A DNA stretch of 48,301 nucleotides from contig JAHHGR010000031.1 of the NCBI GenBank assembly GCA_019359725.1, forward strand, positions 1 to 48,301, in the 5' to 3' direction. Under the pieces are notes generated by a model. That model saw only the letters and a list, made by a program, of their open reading frames with translations. It searched no databases and had not been told where the DNA came from. Each line of letters starts with the position of its first letter. The first letter of the stretch is position 1. Positions 24,933-35,705 of this stretch are shown piece after piece. The stretch is from Aphanocapsa lilacina HA4352-LM1. Lineage in GTDB: Bacteria; Cyanobacteriota; Cyanobacteriia; Gloeobacterales; Gloeobacteraceae. Both the position numbers and the translations under genes were made by a program.

Positions 24933-26135
24933 ATGGGAATGCTTGCGGTGGATAGTTTTTCTGGGTTGGCGGGCCTGGCTCTGGCGGCGGCGGTCGGTTG
25001 GGCAGGATTGCTGGGTTGGCGCGGCCGGTTCTGGCGCTGCGAGGCGGTGCTTGATCCGGAGGCGGCGGACCTGCCGCAAGGAGCCCTGCCGCCGGTGGTG
25101 GTAGTCGTTCCGGCGCGCGATGAGGCGGAGGTGCTGGGTGAGACGCTGCCTTCGCTATTGACCCAGAACTATCCGGGGCTGCTGCACATCGTGCTGGTGG
25201 ACGACCGCAGCGGCGACGGCACCGGCGTATTGGCGGAGGCACTGGCCCGCGCGTACGGCCGCGAGGAGCGGCTCACGGTGGTGCCGGGGGAAACGCTCCT
25301 GCCGGGCTGGAGCGGCAAGCTCTGGGCCATCGAGCAGGGTCTGCGCCGCGGCGAAGCCCTGGAGCCCGAGTACTGGCTGCTCACCGACGCCGATATTTGC
25401 CACCACCCCGACAATCTGGCCACCCTGGTGCAAAAGGCCCAACAAGAAAACCGCGATCTCGTCTCACTGATGGTGCGCCTGCGCTGTCGCGATGCGTGGG
25501 AAGTGCTGCTCATTCCGGCGTTCGTGTTTTTCTTTCAAAAGCTTTACCCGTTTTTCTGGGTAAACGATCCGAACGACTCCACCGCCGCGGCGGCCGGCGG
25601 CTGCATTCTGGTGAGGCGTACCGCCCTGGAACGTGCCGGCGGGATCGCCGACATTCGCGACTGCCTCATCGACGATTGCGCTCTGGCAGTGCAGGTCAAG
25701 CGCACCGGCGGCAACCTCTGGTTGGGGCTGACCCGGCGCACCCGCAGCCTCAGACCCTACACCAGCCTTGCGGAGATCTGGAAGATGGTGGCGCGCACGG
25801 CTTTTACGCAACTCGACTATTCTCCCGCGCTGCTGGCGCTCACGGTGGCGGCGATGGCGCTGCTGTACCTGGTGCCTCCGACCGCTTTTCTGGCCGGGGG
25901 GCTCACGGCCAGCCCGCTGCTGGTGGCCCTCGGGGGGGCGGGGTGGCTCGCCATGGCCGTGGCCTACGGGCCAACCTTGCGCTTTTACGAACTGCCCCCC
26001 TGGCTCGCCCCGGCCCTACCGGCCATCGCCGCGCTCTACACGGCGATGGCCGTCGATTCGGCCTGGCGCCACTGGCTGGGGGAGGGTGGATCCTGGAAGG
26101 GTAGGGTCTACCCGCATGCCCGCCGCCGTGACTGA
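24933..26135 (+). CDS. hpnB: Hopanoid-associated glycosyltransferase (HpnB-like)
   Basis: A family 2 glycosyltransferase of about 400 residues. One N-terminal membrane helix (SGLAGLALAAAVGWAGLLGW) precedes the catalytic domain: VVVVPARDEAEVLGETLPSL, HIVLVDDRSGDGTGVLAEAL, GWSGKLWAIEQGL, YWLLTDADICHHPDNL and later the acceptor-side DDCALAVQVKR. Three or more C-terminal helices follow. These motifs, and its place divergent to squalene-hopene cyclase, match hopene-associated HpnB. The product is thought to decorate hopanoids; its exact sugar is unknown. The ATG at 24933 was chosen, although a second ATG at 24939 is possible. Confidence 0.88.
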   Translation: MGMLAVDSFSGLAGLALAAAVGWAGLLGWRGRFWRCEAVLDPEAADLPQGALPPVVVVVPARDEAEVLGETLPSLLTQNYPGLLHIVLVDDRSGDGTGVLAEALARAYGREERLTVVPGETLLPGWSGKLWAIEQGLRRGEALEPEYWLLTDADICHHPDNLATLVQKAQQENRDLVSLMVRLRCRDAWEVLLIPAFVFFFQKLYPFFWVNDPNDSTAAAAGGCILVRRTALERAGGIADIRDCLIDDCALAVQVKRTGGNLWLGLTRRTRSLRPYTSLAEIWKMVARTAFTQLDYSPALLALTVAAMALLYLVPPTAFLAGGLTASPLLVALGGAGWLAMAVAYGPTLRFYELPPWLAPALPAIAALYTAMAVDSAWRHWLGEGGSWKGRVYPHARRRD

Positions 26136-26913
26136 CGCCGATTTGTCACTCTTCTCGCTCTACCGCGAACTGGTGCGGGTCGCCCCCCGCGTCTACCTGC
26201 CCTTGTTGGTGCTGCAACTTGTCGCCCTCATAGTCAATCTCACGGCGGCAAATCTTGAAGGACCGGTTCGCGGCGCCACCCAGGCCCTGGTGCCGCTGGT
26301 ACTCGACCCTATCCTCACCGGCACCAGCCTCGCCTACGCCCATCAGGCGCTCACCGGCACAGGCGACCGCGATTTTGGAGCGGCCCTCAGCCAGGGATTG
26401 CGCACCTGGCCTAGGCTGATTGCTACCAGCATCCTCACGGTGGGGGCGGCCATAATCCCGACTGCCTGGCTTTTTTATTTCGCCTACCGCCGCTTCGAGG
26501 CGGCGCTGCTGGGCGGCGAGAATTTCTGGGCGGTGGCAGTGCCTTTTGCAGCCATGATTGTCCTGGCGGCACCGGGAATTTACCTGGGGGTGCGTCTTTT
26601 TGTCACGGTGCCCTTGCACTTCGCCGAGGAGCACGGAGCCTTCTCGCCCCTGCCCAGAAGCTGGCAACTCACCCAAGGGCACTGGTGGGCCGCCGCCCTG
26701 GCGTTTGTGCCCCTGGGATTGCTGGTCGCTTTGCTCGCTGTGCCGCTGAGTTTTGCGCTTGCAGGCACACCGTGGGCCGAGCGGTTGCTGCCCGGCAACG
26801 CCGCCATAGCCGGGATAATCCCGGCTTTGCGGCTGGTGGGTCCCCTGGGCTGGACACTCTATATGCGCTTTTGCCTGAAGCTGATCGCCTCAGGCCGCAC
26901 CTTCAAGGCGTAG
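26116..26913 (+). CDS. Polytopic membrane protein next to hpnB
   Basis: A 265-residue inner-membrane protein with about six hydrophobic helices: YLPLLVLQLVALIVNLTAAN, ALVPLVLDPILTGTSLAYAH, LIATSILTVGAAIIPTAWLF, AVPFAAMIVLAAPGIYLGVR, WAAALAFVPLGLLVALLAVP and a C-terminal one. The region IYLGVRLFVTVPLHFAEEHG followed by PRSWQLTQGHWW resembles bacterial proteins with a DUF975/YciC-like membrane domain, but I am not sure of the family. It overlaps the end of hpnB by 20 bases in another frame, so translation is coupled and it may take part in hopanoid handling. Confidence 0.75.
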   Translation: MPAAVTDADLSLFSLYRELVRVAPRVYLPLLVLQLVALIVNLTAANLEGPVRGATQALVPLVLDPILTGTSLAYAHQALTGTGDRDFGAALSQGLRTWPRLIATSILTVGAAIIPTAWLFYFAYRRFEAALLGGENFWAVAVPFAAMIVLAAPGIYLGVRLFVTVPLHFAEEHGAFSPLPRSWQLTQGHWWAAALAFVPLGLLVALLAVPLSFALAGTPWAERLLPGNAAIAGIIPALRLVGPLGWTLYMRFCLKLIASGRTFKA

Positions 26914-27121
26914 CTTCCGGCGGACGGCGGGCGAGGGAAGCCTGCTCGTAGGCATAGGCGTACTGGATCAGCTGCGGCTCGCTGAAGGCTTTGCCCAGGA
27001 AGGTGATGCCGATCGGCAGCCCGCCTATGGCATAACCCGCCGGCACGATCACCGAAGGATATTCGGCCGCCTCCCCGACAAACGAGCCGTAGTAGGTTGG
27101 AAATAACAGCGTGCAGGGTAA
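26903..27121 (-). pseudogene. Amidase C-terminal fragment
   Basis: The frame encodes AAEYPSVIVPAGYAIGGLPI, GITFLGKAFSEPQLIQYAYA and YEQASLARRPPEATP, a good match to the C-terminal end of amidase-signature family enzymes. The catalytic Ser-Ser-Lys part is absent. Its 5' end runs into an ISAs1 transposase remnant at about 27142, so the gene was cut by, or recombined at, that element. It ends 11 bases inside the convergent membrane-protein gene. Confidence 0.8.
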
Positions 27122-27141
27122 GCGCATTTGCTTGAAAGCCA

Positions 27142-27330
27142 CCGGTCGATGCGCTCGAAGACGCGACGAAAAGTATCGGCGCAGAGAATACCGCCCGGCA
27201 GTTCCAGGAATTGCTCTAGCCAGGGAAGCCTGCGGTCGCCGTAATTTTCGATGTTTTCCCAACCCTTAGCCCCGGCGGTGACGGCGAGAATGGCAATCAT
27301 CAGGACGTCCGTGAGGTGATGGGCTATCGT
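27142..27330 (-). mobile_element. ISAs1-family transposase remnant (N-terminal part)
   Basis: The frame reads HHLTDVLMIAILAVTAGAKG, WENIENYGDRRLPWLEQFLE, LPGGILCADTFRRVFERID, the conserved N-terminal block of ISAs1 (H-repeat-associated) transposases. The catalytic domain is missing and the sequence abuts an amidase fragment on its 3' side. The 240 bases on its 5' side have an open frame on the same strand that I could not assign to any family. Confidence 0.82.
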
Positions 27331-27685
27331 CGCTTCGGCGGTCGTGGCTGTACTGTTGGGTATCTCCGGCTGGTTTGGGGGCGAGTTGTCCTTTCGCCAT
27401 AAAGTGGGAGTGATCGGTGAGCAGGATCGCACTACTTCTTGAGCGTAACGTTCAAAATTTCTTGTATCGGTCAGAGCTTTGCCCGGGTCACACAAATACT
27501 TATGGTTTCTCCGCACTCTCGCGGTCGGCCAAAGATAGTTTTCGTCAATATTTTTCAGGGCAATATTCATTCATCTGAAAATCAGCGACTACTCCGAAAT
27601 CGGAATTTAGGGAGTCCTGTTATCTTCAAGTAGCGGGACGGTCACGCCGCGCAGATTTGTAGCGATTGATGGCCGCAGAATTCAG

Positions 27686-27727
27686 GCGGCGGCTAATTTT
27701 CAGCCGCCGCAACCGCCGGGATTTTTT
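27686..27727 (+). promoter_or_regulatory. Hairpin and T-run in the leader of the gap1-ldh-pyk operon
   Basis: GCGGCGGCT and AGCCGCCGC pair perfectly around a seven-base loop, followed eleven bases later by a run of six T. No plus-strand gene ends within 770 bases upstream, and gap1 starts 112 bases downstream, so this resembles a leader attenuator or the terminator of an unseen small transcript rather than an ordinary gene end. The rest of 27331-27839 holds no gene I can support. Confidence 0.4.
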
Positions 27728-27782
27728 GGCCTTCAGCGATTGTTCGGAGGATAACAGCACTGGGTTAAAAAAAGATAAATAA

Positions 27783-28871
<1,089 letters not shown>

Positions 28872-28907
28872 AGGCGGGCGGCTCCAACCCAATCCCAAGG
28901 GATTTTT

Positions 28908-29900
28908 ATGCAAGATCAACTGTTCGTCTCGATGGAGCACCCGCGTGCTCTTCCAGAAACGGATCTGATCAAAGGGGCGATCGTCGGAGCCGGCGCAGTC
29001 GGCATGGCGATCGCCTATTCCATGCTCATCCAGAACACCTTCGACGAACTGGTGCTGGTCGATATCGACCGGCGCAAGGTCGAAGGGGAAGTGATGGATC
29101 TGGTCCACGGCATTCCCTTTGTCGAGCCGTCCGTGGTGCGCGCGGGCACCCTCGCCGATTGCGGGGGGGTGGATGTGGTGGTGATCACGGCGGGGGCCCG
29201 GCAGCGGGAGGGGGAGACCCGCCTGTCGCTGGTGCAGCGCAACGTCGAAATTTTCCGCGGTCTGATTGGCGAGATCATGGAGCACTGCCCGAACGCCATT
29301 TTGCTGGTGGTCAGCAACCCGGTGGACGTGATGACCTACGTGGCGATGAAACTGGCCGGATTGCCGCCCTCGCGGGTGATCGGTTCCGGGACGGTGCTCG
29401 ACACCGCCCGATTTCGCTATTTGCTCGCCGAACGGCTCAGAGTCGATCCGCGCAGTCTGCACGCCTACATCATCGGCGAGCACGGCGATAGCGAGGTGCC
29501 TGTCTGGAGCCGCGCCAACGTCGCCGGGGCTTTCTTGAGCGAGATCGAGCCGGCGGTGGGCACCCCCGACGACCCGGCGAAGATGTTCGAGGTCTTCGAG
29601 CACGTCAAAAACGCCGCCTACGAGATCATCGAGCGCAAGGGAGCGACCTCCTGGGCGATTGGCCTCGCCACCACCCAGATCGTGCGCGCCATCACCCGCA
29701 ACCAGAACCGGGTGCTGCCGGTGAGTGTCTTGATGAGCGGCCTGCACGGCATCGAGGAGGTGTGCCTGGCCTATCCGGCGGTGCTCAACCGCCAGGGGAT
29801 CGACCGGCTGGTGAAATTTTCGCTCTCGCCGGGTGAAGAGGAGCAATTGCAGCGCTCGGCCCGGGTGATGCGCCAGACCCTCGACGGGATCCAGTTTTAA
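28908..29900 (+). CDS. ldh: L-lactate dehydrogenase
   Basis: A 330-residue NAD-dependent dehydrogenase that reduces pyruvate to lactate. It has the cofactor motif [20 protein letters not shown], Asp in LVDIDRRK, the specificity loop [20 protein letters not shown] (Gln99 stands where malate dehydrogenases have Arg, so the substrate should be pyruvate), and the active-site [14 protein letters not shown] (His). It sits between gap1 and pyk, with 36 and 24 base gaps, so NADH made by Gap1 can be reoxidised on the pyruvate made by the kinase. Confidence 0.93.
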   Translation: MQDQLFVSMEHPRALPETDLIKGAIVGAGAVGMAIAYSMLIQNTFDELVLVDIDRRKVEGEVMDLVHGIPFVEPSVVRAGTLADCGGVDVVVITAGARQREGETRLSLVQRNVEIFRGLIGEIMEHCPNAILLVVSNPVDVMTYVAMKLAGLPPSRVIGSGTVLDTARFRYLLAERLRVDPRSLHAYIIGEHGDSEVPVWSRANVAGAFLSEIEPAVGTPDDPAKMFEVFEHVKNAAYEIIERKGATSWAIGLATTQIVRAITRNQNRVLPVSVLMSGLHGIEEVCLAYPAVLNRQGIDRLVKFSLSPGEEEQLQRSARVMRQTLDGIQF

Positions 29901-29924
29901 CCCTTATTTTCGAGGTAATGCGTT

Positions 29925-31346
29925 ATGCAGCCTTTAGACCGTCGAACGAAAGTCGTCGCGACGATCGGTCCTGCGAGCAGTTCGCCGGAAGTGCTACGGC
30001 AACTGGTGAAGGCAGGAATCAACGTCGCGCGTTTGAATTTTTCCCACGGCAGCTACGAAGACCACGCGCGCATGGTCAAGCTGTTGCGGGAGGTCTCCGA
30101 GGAACTCGACACCCCGATTACGCTATTGCAGGATTTGCAGGGGCCGAAGATCCGCGTGGGCCAGATGCCCGAGGGCGGTCTCGCTTTAGCGGAGGGCGAC
30201 GAGCTGACGCTGTTGCCGGTGGCGGAATTTGCGGGCGAACCCGGCACGGTCTCCATCGACTACCCGTATCTTGCGGAGGAGGCGACGTCGGGAACGCAGG
30301 TGCTTCTGGACGACGGCTTGCTCGAATTTGCCGTAGTCGAGGTGAAGGGCAACGCCGTGCGCTGCCGGGTGGTGCGCGGGGGGGTGCTCAAAAGCCGCAA
30401 GGGGGTCAACCTGCCCAGTCTGGATTTGCGCCTGCCCTCGATGACCGACAAGGACAAGCAAGATCTCGAATTTGGACTGGAGCAGGGGGTCGATTGGGTG
30501 TCTTTGAGCTTCGTGCGCCGGGGCGAGGACATTCGCGTGCTCAAAGGACTGCTCGCTGAACACGGGGCCGCCGATGTGCCGGTGATCGCCAAGATTGAGA
30601 AACCCCAGGCGATCGCCAATCTGGAGGAGATTCTCGATGAAGTGCAGGGAGTCATGGTGGCCAGGGGCGATCTGGGCGTTGAGATGAGCCCGGAGAAGGT
30701 GCCGCTGCTGCAAAAGCGGATCATTCGGCTTTGTAACCGGCGGGGCATTCCGGTGATCACCGCCACCCAGATGCTCGACAGCATGATCCGCAATCCCCGG
30801 CCGACCCGCGCCGAGGCGAGTGATGTTGCCAACGCCATTCTGGACGGCAGCGACGCGGTGATGCTCTCGGGCGAATCGGCGGTGGGCGATTTTCCGGTTG
30901 AGTCGGTGGAGATGCTCGTGCGTATCGCCAAAGAAGTCGAGCGGGAGTTTACCTTCGACAACAATCCGCCTGCCAAATCCGATGAAATCCACGCTCTGTG
31001 CGAATCGTTGGGCACCATCGACAAGATCTTGACCCTGCACTGTATTGCCACTTTTACCACCACCGGCTTCAGCGCTTCGATCGCGGCCGCGGAGCGGCCG
31101 AAGGCGCCGGTCGTCGCCTTCACCCCCGACTTGAAGGTGTATCACCGGTTGAATCTGGTTTGGGGCGTGAAGCCCCTGCTGTTGGAGCACCCGGCGGCGG
31201 AACTCGAAAAACTGATCGAGCAGATGGAAAGCTGTCTTGTCGAACGCAACCTCGCCGCCCCCGGCGACCGGATGCTGGTGCTGGGAGGCAGCCCCGTCCA
31301 GAGGGCGGGCGGCACGAATTTTCTGAAGATCCATACGCTGCACTAA
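29925..31346 (+). CDS. pyk: Pyruvate kinase
   Basis: A 473-residue glycolytic enzyme converting phosphoenolpyruvate and ADP to pyruvate and ATP. Motifs are [44 protein letters not shown], the catalytic lysine segment [52 protein letters not shown] and [20 protein letters not shown]. The length matches single-unit bacterial enzymes with the C-terminal regulatory domain. It is the last gene of the gap1-ldh-pyk unit. Downstream, 31497-31525 contains a GGGGGCTG/CAGCCCCC hairpin that may help end the transcript. Confidence 0.95.
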   Translation: MQPLDRRTKVVATIGPASSSPEVLRQLVKAGINVARLNFSHGSYEDHARMVKLLREVSEELDTPITLLQDLQGPKIRVGQMPEGGLALAEGDELTLLPVAEFAGEPGTVSIDYPYLAEEATSGTQVLLDDGLLEFAVVEVKGNAVRCRVVRGGVLKSRKGVNLPSLDLRLPSMTDKDKQDLEFGLEQGVDWVSLSFVRRGEDIRVLKGLLAEHGAADVPVIAKIEKPQAIANLEEILDEVQGVMVARGDLGVEMSPEKVPLLQKRIIRLCNRRGIPVITATQMLDSMIRNPRPTRAEASDVANAILDGSDAVMLSGESAVGDFPVESVEMLVRIAKEVEREFTFDNNPPAKSDEIHALCESLGTIDKILTLHCIATFTTTGFSASIAAAERPKAPVVAFTPDLKVYHRLNLVWGVKPLLLEHPAAELEKLIEQMESCLVERNLAAPGDRMLVLGGSPVQRAGGTNFLKIHTLH

Positions 31347-31573
31347 AGCAGTTTTCGGTTGCGCCGACGACGTCAGTTCGGTAAAGACCTTGCTGTCACA
31401 GTTTTAATCCTGACGGTTGGTTTTGCACGCGAGTCTGTGGAGCGAGAGGTGGAACCCCCTTCGCGCTTCCCCTCTCGCGCTCTCCCCCTCCCCGCGTCAG
31501 GGGGCTGCCAGCCCCCCGACACCCCCCGGACGTAGGGGCAGGATTGGGAACGAGCATTGGCGGGTGGGATGGG
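31347..31573. other. Intergenic stretch after pyk
   Basis: No gene is supported here. It contains a run of C-rich sequence and one short GC hairpin (centred near 31508) without a clear T-tract. A similar mix of C and G runs occurs at 21712-21746, where it overlaps the end of the squalene synthase gene; a dispersed repeat is possible but unproven. Confidence 0.4.
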
Positions 31574-31574
31574 C

Positions 31575-31676
31575 TTATTCTTCCAGGGCCTGCACGACGC
31601 GTGTCGACTGCGGCGGAGGGGATGGCTGGTCGCTGGGCTGCGGTGTTTTTACCCTGACACCTGTTCTAGGAGGCAT
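31575..31676 (-). CDS. Possible 33-residue proline-rich peptide overlapping the smc stop
   Basis: On the minus strand an ATG inside the last codons of smc opens a 33-residue frame (MPPRTGVRVKTPQPSDQPSP followed by PPQSTRVVQALEE) that ends with a clear stop. The overlap would allow coupled translation. The composition is low-complexity, and no family is recognised, so it may be chance. Confidence 0.25.
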   Translation of the reverse strand: MPPRTGVRVKTPQPSDQPSPPPQSTRVVQALEE

Positions 31677-34600
31677 CGGCGGCGAGTTTGACTCCCAACA
31701 CCTGGGAGTGGCCCGCCCGGGCGAGGGTGACGCCGATGGCCCGGTCCGCCCGCTCAATCATCGGGCGCCGGAGTGAGACCACCAGAAACTGGGTCGAATT
31801 TGCTTGCTGGCGGACCATTTTGGCGAGGCGCTCGACGTTGGCGCCGTCCAGGAACATGTCCACCTCGTCGAAGGCATAGAAAGGCGACGGGCGGTAGCGC
31901 TGCAGCGCAAAGATAAAGCTCAGGGCGGTGAGCGATTTTTCGCCCCCCGACATTGCCTCCAGGCGACGCACTTGTTTACCGCGCGGGTGGGCCACCAGCG
32001 TCAGGCCGCCTGCGAAGGGGTTGTCGGGATCTTCGAGGGCCAGGTGGCCGTCGCCGTCGGAGAGTTCGGCAAAGAGTGACTGGAAGTGGGTGTTGACCGC
32101 GTTGAAGGCCTGCATGAAGGCGCTGCGCTTAAGGGTGTCACAATCTTCGATGCGCAGGAGCAGTTCGCTGCGCTCGCGCTGGAGGGTGGCCAGTTTCTCG
32201 CTCAATTCGCCCTGGCGCTCGGCGGTGCGGTCGTACTCTTCGATGGCGAGCATGTTGACCGGTTCGAGCGCTTCGAGGCGGCGCTGCTTGCGCAGACGGG
32301 TCGCCTGCAGCTGCTCAAGACTTAGATCCTCGGGGGGCGGTGGCACGTCCTCGGCGGGTGGCCCGAGTTCGTCAAGGCGCTCCTGGGCGGCGGCGAGGGC
32401 GGCGGCGCGCTGAGCCTGGTGCAAGCGCTCCTGCTCGCGCTGGAGGTTGAGTTGTCCCTGGCGCTGCTGCAATGCGCGCCCGTGCGCTTCGAGGCGGTCG
32501 CGCTCGCGCTTGATGTCCACTAGGCGCTCCTCCAATTCGGCAACCTGGGCGGCAAGCTCCGCTATCACCCGGTCGAATTCGGCCAGCCGCGTGCGGCTCT
32601 CTTCCTCGCGCTGGCCAAATTCGACTTTTTGATCTTCCCAGTCGAGACGGCGCGAGAGGAGGTTCTGGCGCTTTTCCTGGGCCAGCTGCTCGTCGAGGTG
32701 CGACTTTTGCAAATCGGCCTCGGCGTGGCGCAACTGCAGTTCCCAACGGCGCACCTCGGTCTCCAGTTCGCGCAGGTGCTGCTGGCTCTGCTGCCAGCGG
32801 TGGTGGTTGTCGGATTGCTCCAGCTTCGCAAGCTCCTCACGCACCAGGTCCATCTGCTCGCGCAGCGGCCCTAGGCGTGCTGCCAGGTCGGCCTGTTCCT
32901 GGCGGTCCGCTTCGAGGCCGACCTGGCCGCTTTCGAGAAACACCCGCAGTTGGGTCGCTCTCGCCTGCTGGGCGCTGTGCTCGCGGCCCAGTTGCTCGGC
33001 GCGGTTTTCGATGGCGACCAGTTCGCGCTGGGCCGCCTCGGCCGCCGACTGCAGTTCGTGGGCATGTCGCTCGCGCCGCTCCTGCCGCTCGGCCAGGGTG
33101 GCAAGCAACCGGTCGAGATCGCCCAGGCGGGCGCGCATCTCGGCCAACTCGGGCGGTTCGCTGAGGGCAAAGCCGCTGCCGCCGCGGCGGGCGTCCAGGC
33201 TGCCGCCGGTCATCGCCCCGGATTTTTCGAGCAGTTCGCCCGCCATCGTCACCATCCGGTAGCGACCGAGCTGGCGGCGGGCCAATTCTAGCGACCGAAA
33301 GACGACCGTGTCGCCGAAGACCTGCACAAAGGCCGGTTCGTAGCGCCGGTCGAATTCGATCAGATCCAGGGCGTAGCCGATCGCCCCTTCTTCGCGCAGG
33401 GGCTCCAGGTAGCGGCCGGAGCGCAGCTTGTTGAGCGGCAGAAAGGTCGCCCGCCCGGCCCGGCGCGATTTGAGCCGTTCGATCGCCTGGGCGGCCACGG
33501 CATCGTCTTCGACCACGACGTTGTTGAGCCGGTTGCCGGCCGCCACCTCCAGAGCACCCTGGTACTGGGCTTCCACCCGCCCGAGCTGCGAAATCAGGCC
33601 GTGGATGCCTTGGATGCCGGAACCCAGCACCTCCTGGGTGGCACGGCTGCCCTCCGCTTCGCGCCAGACCTGACGCTGGGTCTCCAGGCGATCGAGTTCG
33701 CGGGCTTTTTCGGTGCGTTCTTTTTCGAGGCGGCGCTGGGTGGTGCGGTCGGCCAGGATCTGCGCGCGCTCCGCTTCGAGATCGGCGCGGGTCTGTTCCA
33801 GGCGGGTGCGGGCGGCTGCCAGGCGCTCCTGGGCGGCTTTGGCTTCCGTGGCAAGCTGGGCGTGGCCCGCTTCGATGCGCGCCAGCTCTTCGCGGTGGCG
33901 CTCGCCCTCCCCGGTCGCCTGCACCAACCGGTCGCCCAGCCGGTCGAGGGCGCGCTGTAGGGGGTCGTGTTCGCTTTGCAACTGGTCGAGGCGGCGGCGC
34001 AGTTGCGACTGCTCCTCCACCCAGCGCTGGGAAGAAGCCGACAGCTGCTCCAGTTCGTTGCGGCTGGTCTCAAGGGCCTGCCGGTCGCTCTCCAGCCGTG
34101 CCGTCCACTGGGCGACCAGGGCCTGCTGATCCTGCTGGCGGCGTGAAAAACCGGTAAGGGCGAGCGCCAGTTCGCCCAGTTCGAGTTCGAGCTGTTGCTG
34201 GCGACCCTGCGCCTGGCGCTGCTGTTGAGCAAGATCGGCCAGGGCCGCTTCCGCCTGGGCGCGCTGGGCCTGCACGCTCGCCATCTGCGTGCGCAGCGCC
34301 ACCTGCTCGTTCTCACCCATCGCCTTGACCCGGGTATTGGCCGTATCGAGTTCGTCGAGGGCTTGCTCGCACCGCTCGGCCAGTGCCTCTGCCTCGCGGT
34401 CGAACCCGGCCAGCACCGCCTCTGCGGCGGCCAGCTGTGAGGTGATCTGGGCAATTTGTGCTTCGAGAGAGCGCACAGAAAGCAGGTGCTCCCAGAGCGC
34501 CAGTTCCCCCAGTTCAGCGCGCAACTTGCGGTACTCCTCAGCCTTGGCGCGCTCCTTTTGCAGGCGCTCCATCTGCTCGAGCAGTTCGCTGACCACCGCC

Positions 34601-35163
34601 TGGATGCGGTCGGAGCGGACCTCGACTTCCCCCAGTTCGCGGCGGGCCGCCTCGATTTTGCGGTCGAATTCCGCCACTCCGGCCAGTTCGTCGATGATTT
34701 CGCGCCGCTCGCGGGCGGGCATCGCGATGATGCCGGTGACGTCGCCCTGGAGCACGACGTTGTAGCCTTCCGGATAAATATGGTGGCGGGCCAGTTCCTC
34801 GTGCAGATCTGTGAGGGTGCAGGGGCTGCCGTTGAGCTGGTAGCTGCTGGTGCTGTTGGGGCCGTTCACCTTGAGGCGGCGGCAGACGGTCAGATCTCCG
34901 CCTCCGGCTGCCGCATCGAGAGCCAATGTGACGGTGACTGCCACTTCGCCCTTGGCGGCCCCCTGGTGGATGAGATCGGAGAGCTTCTCGGCGCGCATCC
35001 CCCGGCTGGTCGAAAGCCCCAGGGCAAACAGCAGCGCGTCGATGATGTTCGATTTGCCCGACCCATTCGGCCCCGAGACGACCGTGAAGCCTTTGAGCAG
35101 GGGGATGCGGGTGTAGGGACCAAAGGACTTGAAGCGCTCAATCTCAAGACACTTCAAATGCAT
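31666..35163 (-). CDS. smc: Chromosome segregation protein SMC
   Basis: A 1165-residue condensin ATPase of typical length. The N-terminal head has the Walker A GPNGSGKSNIIDAL, and long heptad-rich coiled coils flank the hinge domain (GSGIQGIHGLISQL, RATFLPLNKLRSGRYLEPLR, YRMVTMAGELLEKSGAMTGG). The C-terminal head has the ABC signature MSGGEKSLTALSFIFALQ and Walker B with FYAFDEVDMFLDGANVERLA. It organises and helps segregate the chromosome as a dimer with kleisin partners, not encoded nearby. The ATG at 35163 was preferred because upstream in-frame sequence is not SMC-like. Confidence 0.95.
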   Translation of the reverse strand: MHLKCLEIERFKSFGPYTRIPLLKGFTVVSGPNGSGKSNIIDALLFALGLSTSRGMRAEKLSDLIHQGAAKGEVAVTVTLALDAAAGGGDLTVCRRLKVNGPNSTSSYQLNGSPCTLTDLHEELARHHIYPEGYNVVLQGDVTGIIAMPARERREIIDELAGVAEFDRKIEAARRELGEVEVRSDRIQAVVSELLEQMERLQKERAKAEEYRKLRAELGELALWEHLLSVRSLEAQIAQITSQLAAAEAVLAGFDREAEALAERCEQALDELDTANTRVKAMGENEQVALRTQMASVQAQRAQAEAALADLAQQQRQAQGRQQQLELELGELALALTGFSRRQQDQQALVAQWTARLESDRQALETSRNELEQLSASSQRWVEEQSQLRRRLDQLQSEHDPLQRALDRLGDRLVQATGEGERHREELARIEAGHAQLATEAKAAQERLAAARTRLEQTRADLEAERAQILADRTTQRRLEKERTEKARELDRLETQRQVWREAEGSRATQEVLGSGIQGIHGLISQLGRVEAQYQGALEVAAGNRLNNVVVEDDAVAAQAIERLKSRRAGRATFLPLNKLRSGRYLEPLREEGAIGYALDLIEFDRRYEPAFVQVFGDTVVFRSLELARRQLGRYRMVTMAGELLEKSGAMTGGSLDARRGGSGFALSEPPELAEMRARLGDLDRLLATLAERQERRERHAHELQSAAEAAQRELVAIENRAEQLGREHSAQQARATQLRVFLESGQVGLEADRQEQADLAARLGPLREQMDLVREELAKLEQSDNHHRWQQSQQHLRELETEVRRWELQLRHAEADLQKSHLDEQLAQEKRQNLLSRRLDWEDQKVEFGQREEESRTRLAEFDRVIAELAAQVAELEERLVDIKRERDRLEAHGRALQQRQGQLNLQREQERLHQAQRAAALAAAQERLDELGPPAEDVPPPPEDLSLEQLQATRLRKQRRLEALEPVNMLAIEEYDRTAERQGELSEKLATLQRERSELLLRIEDCDTLKRSAFMQAFNAVNTHFQSLFAELSDGDGHLALEDPDNPFAGGLTLVAHPRGKQVRRLEAMSGGEKSLTALSFIFALQRYRPSPFYAFDEVDMFLDGANVERLAKMVRQQANSTQFLVVSLRRPMIERADRAIGVTLARAGHSQVLGVKLAADAS

Positions 35164-35282
35164 ACAGGAAACTCGTGGGCAAATGTCCCATTGCGGTTTC
35201 AGTGATTCTACATATAGCGTCGTCTTTCCGCAAGTCCCCCGGCCCAATACACCACTTTTAGGGAAGGGCCGGACGTCTGGCG

Positions 35283-35705
35283 CTACGGAAGGTCGGCCAC
35301 CCACAGCACATAGGGGGCAAAAGCGCCGGAACCGAGTGCATTGCACAGCCGCAAATCGGCGCTCACCATCCGGCAGCCGCGATACACGGCCAGGGCCAGG
35401 TAGAGACTGTCGTAGACGGTGCGGCCGGTGCGCAGAGCAATCGCCAGGGCCGGCTCGACCAGCGGCGCGGAGGAGACAATTTCCAGAGGCATGATGCTCA
35501 GCCCGCGCAGGATCTCTTGAGCCTTGCTCTCGCTCAGAACATTGCCGCGCCCCATTCTCCACAGTGCATTGCCGACTTCGACAAACAACAGCGAAGGGGC
35601 CAGAAGTTCATGCTCTCCAGTGAGCAGGCGTCGGGCGGCATCGGAGTGGACTTCGGGGAAAAACCATTTGAGTGCGACACTCGCATCGACAACGTAGCAA
35701 CTCAC
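35283..35705 (-). CDS. vapC: VapC-type PIN-domain toxin
   Basis: A 140-residue PIN-domain ribonuclease. The acidic residues of the active site are visible: Asp in YVVDASVALKWFFPE, Glu in LLFVEVGNALWRMG, Asp in GRTVYDSLYLALAVYRGC and Asp in MVSADLRLCNAL. It starts with GTG at 35705, whose first bases overlap the stop of the antitoxin gene (GTGA), the usual VapBC arrangement. It is expected to cleave RNA when not bound by its antitoxin. The 119 bases between it and smc contain no gene. Confidence 0.88.
   Translation of the reverse strand: MSCYVVDASVALKWFFPEVHSDAARRLLTGEHELLAPSLLFVEVGNALWRMGRGNVLSESKAQEILRGLSIMPLEIVSSAPLVEPALAIALRTGRTVYDSLYLALAVYRGCRMVSADLRLCNALGSGAFAPYVLWVADLP

Noticed and set aside
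35164-35562. N-terminal extension of SMC
   Set aside because: The extra 133 residues are not SMC-like and run into the vapC gene; SMC starts at the conserved LKCLEIERFKSFG segment.
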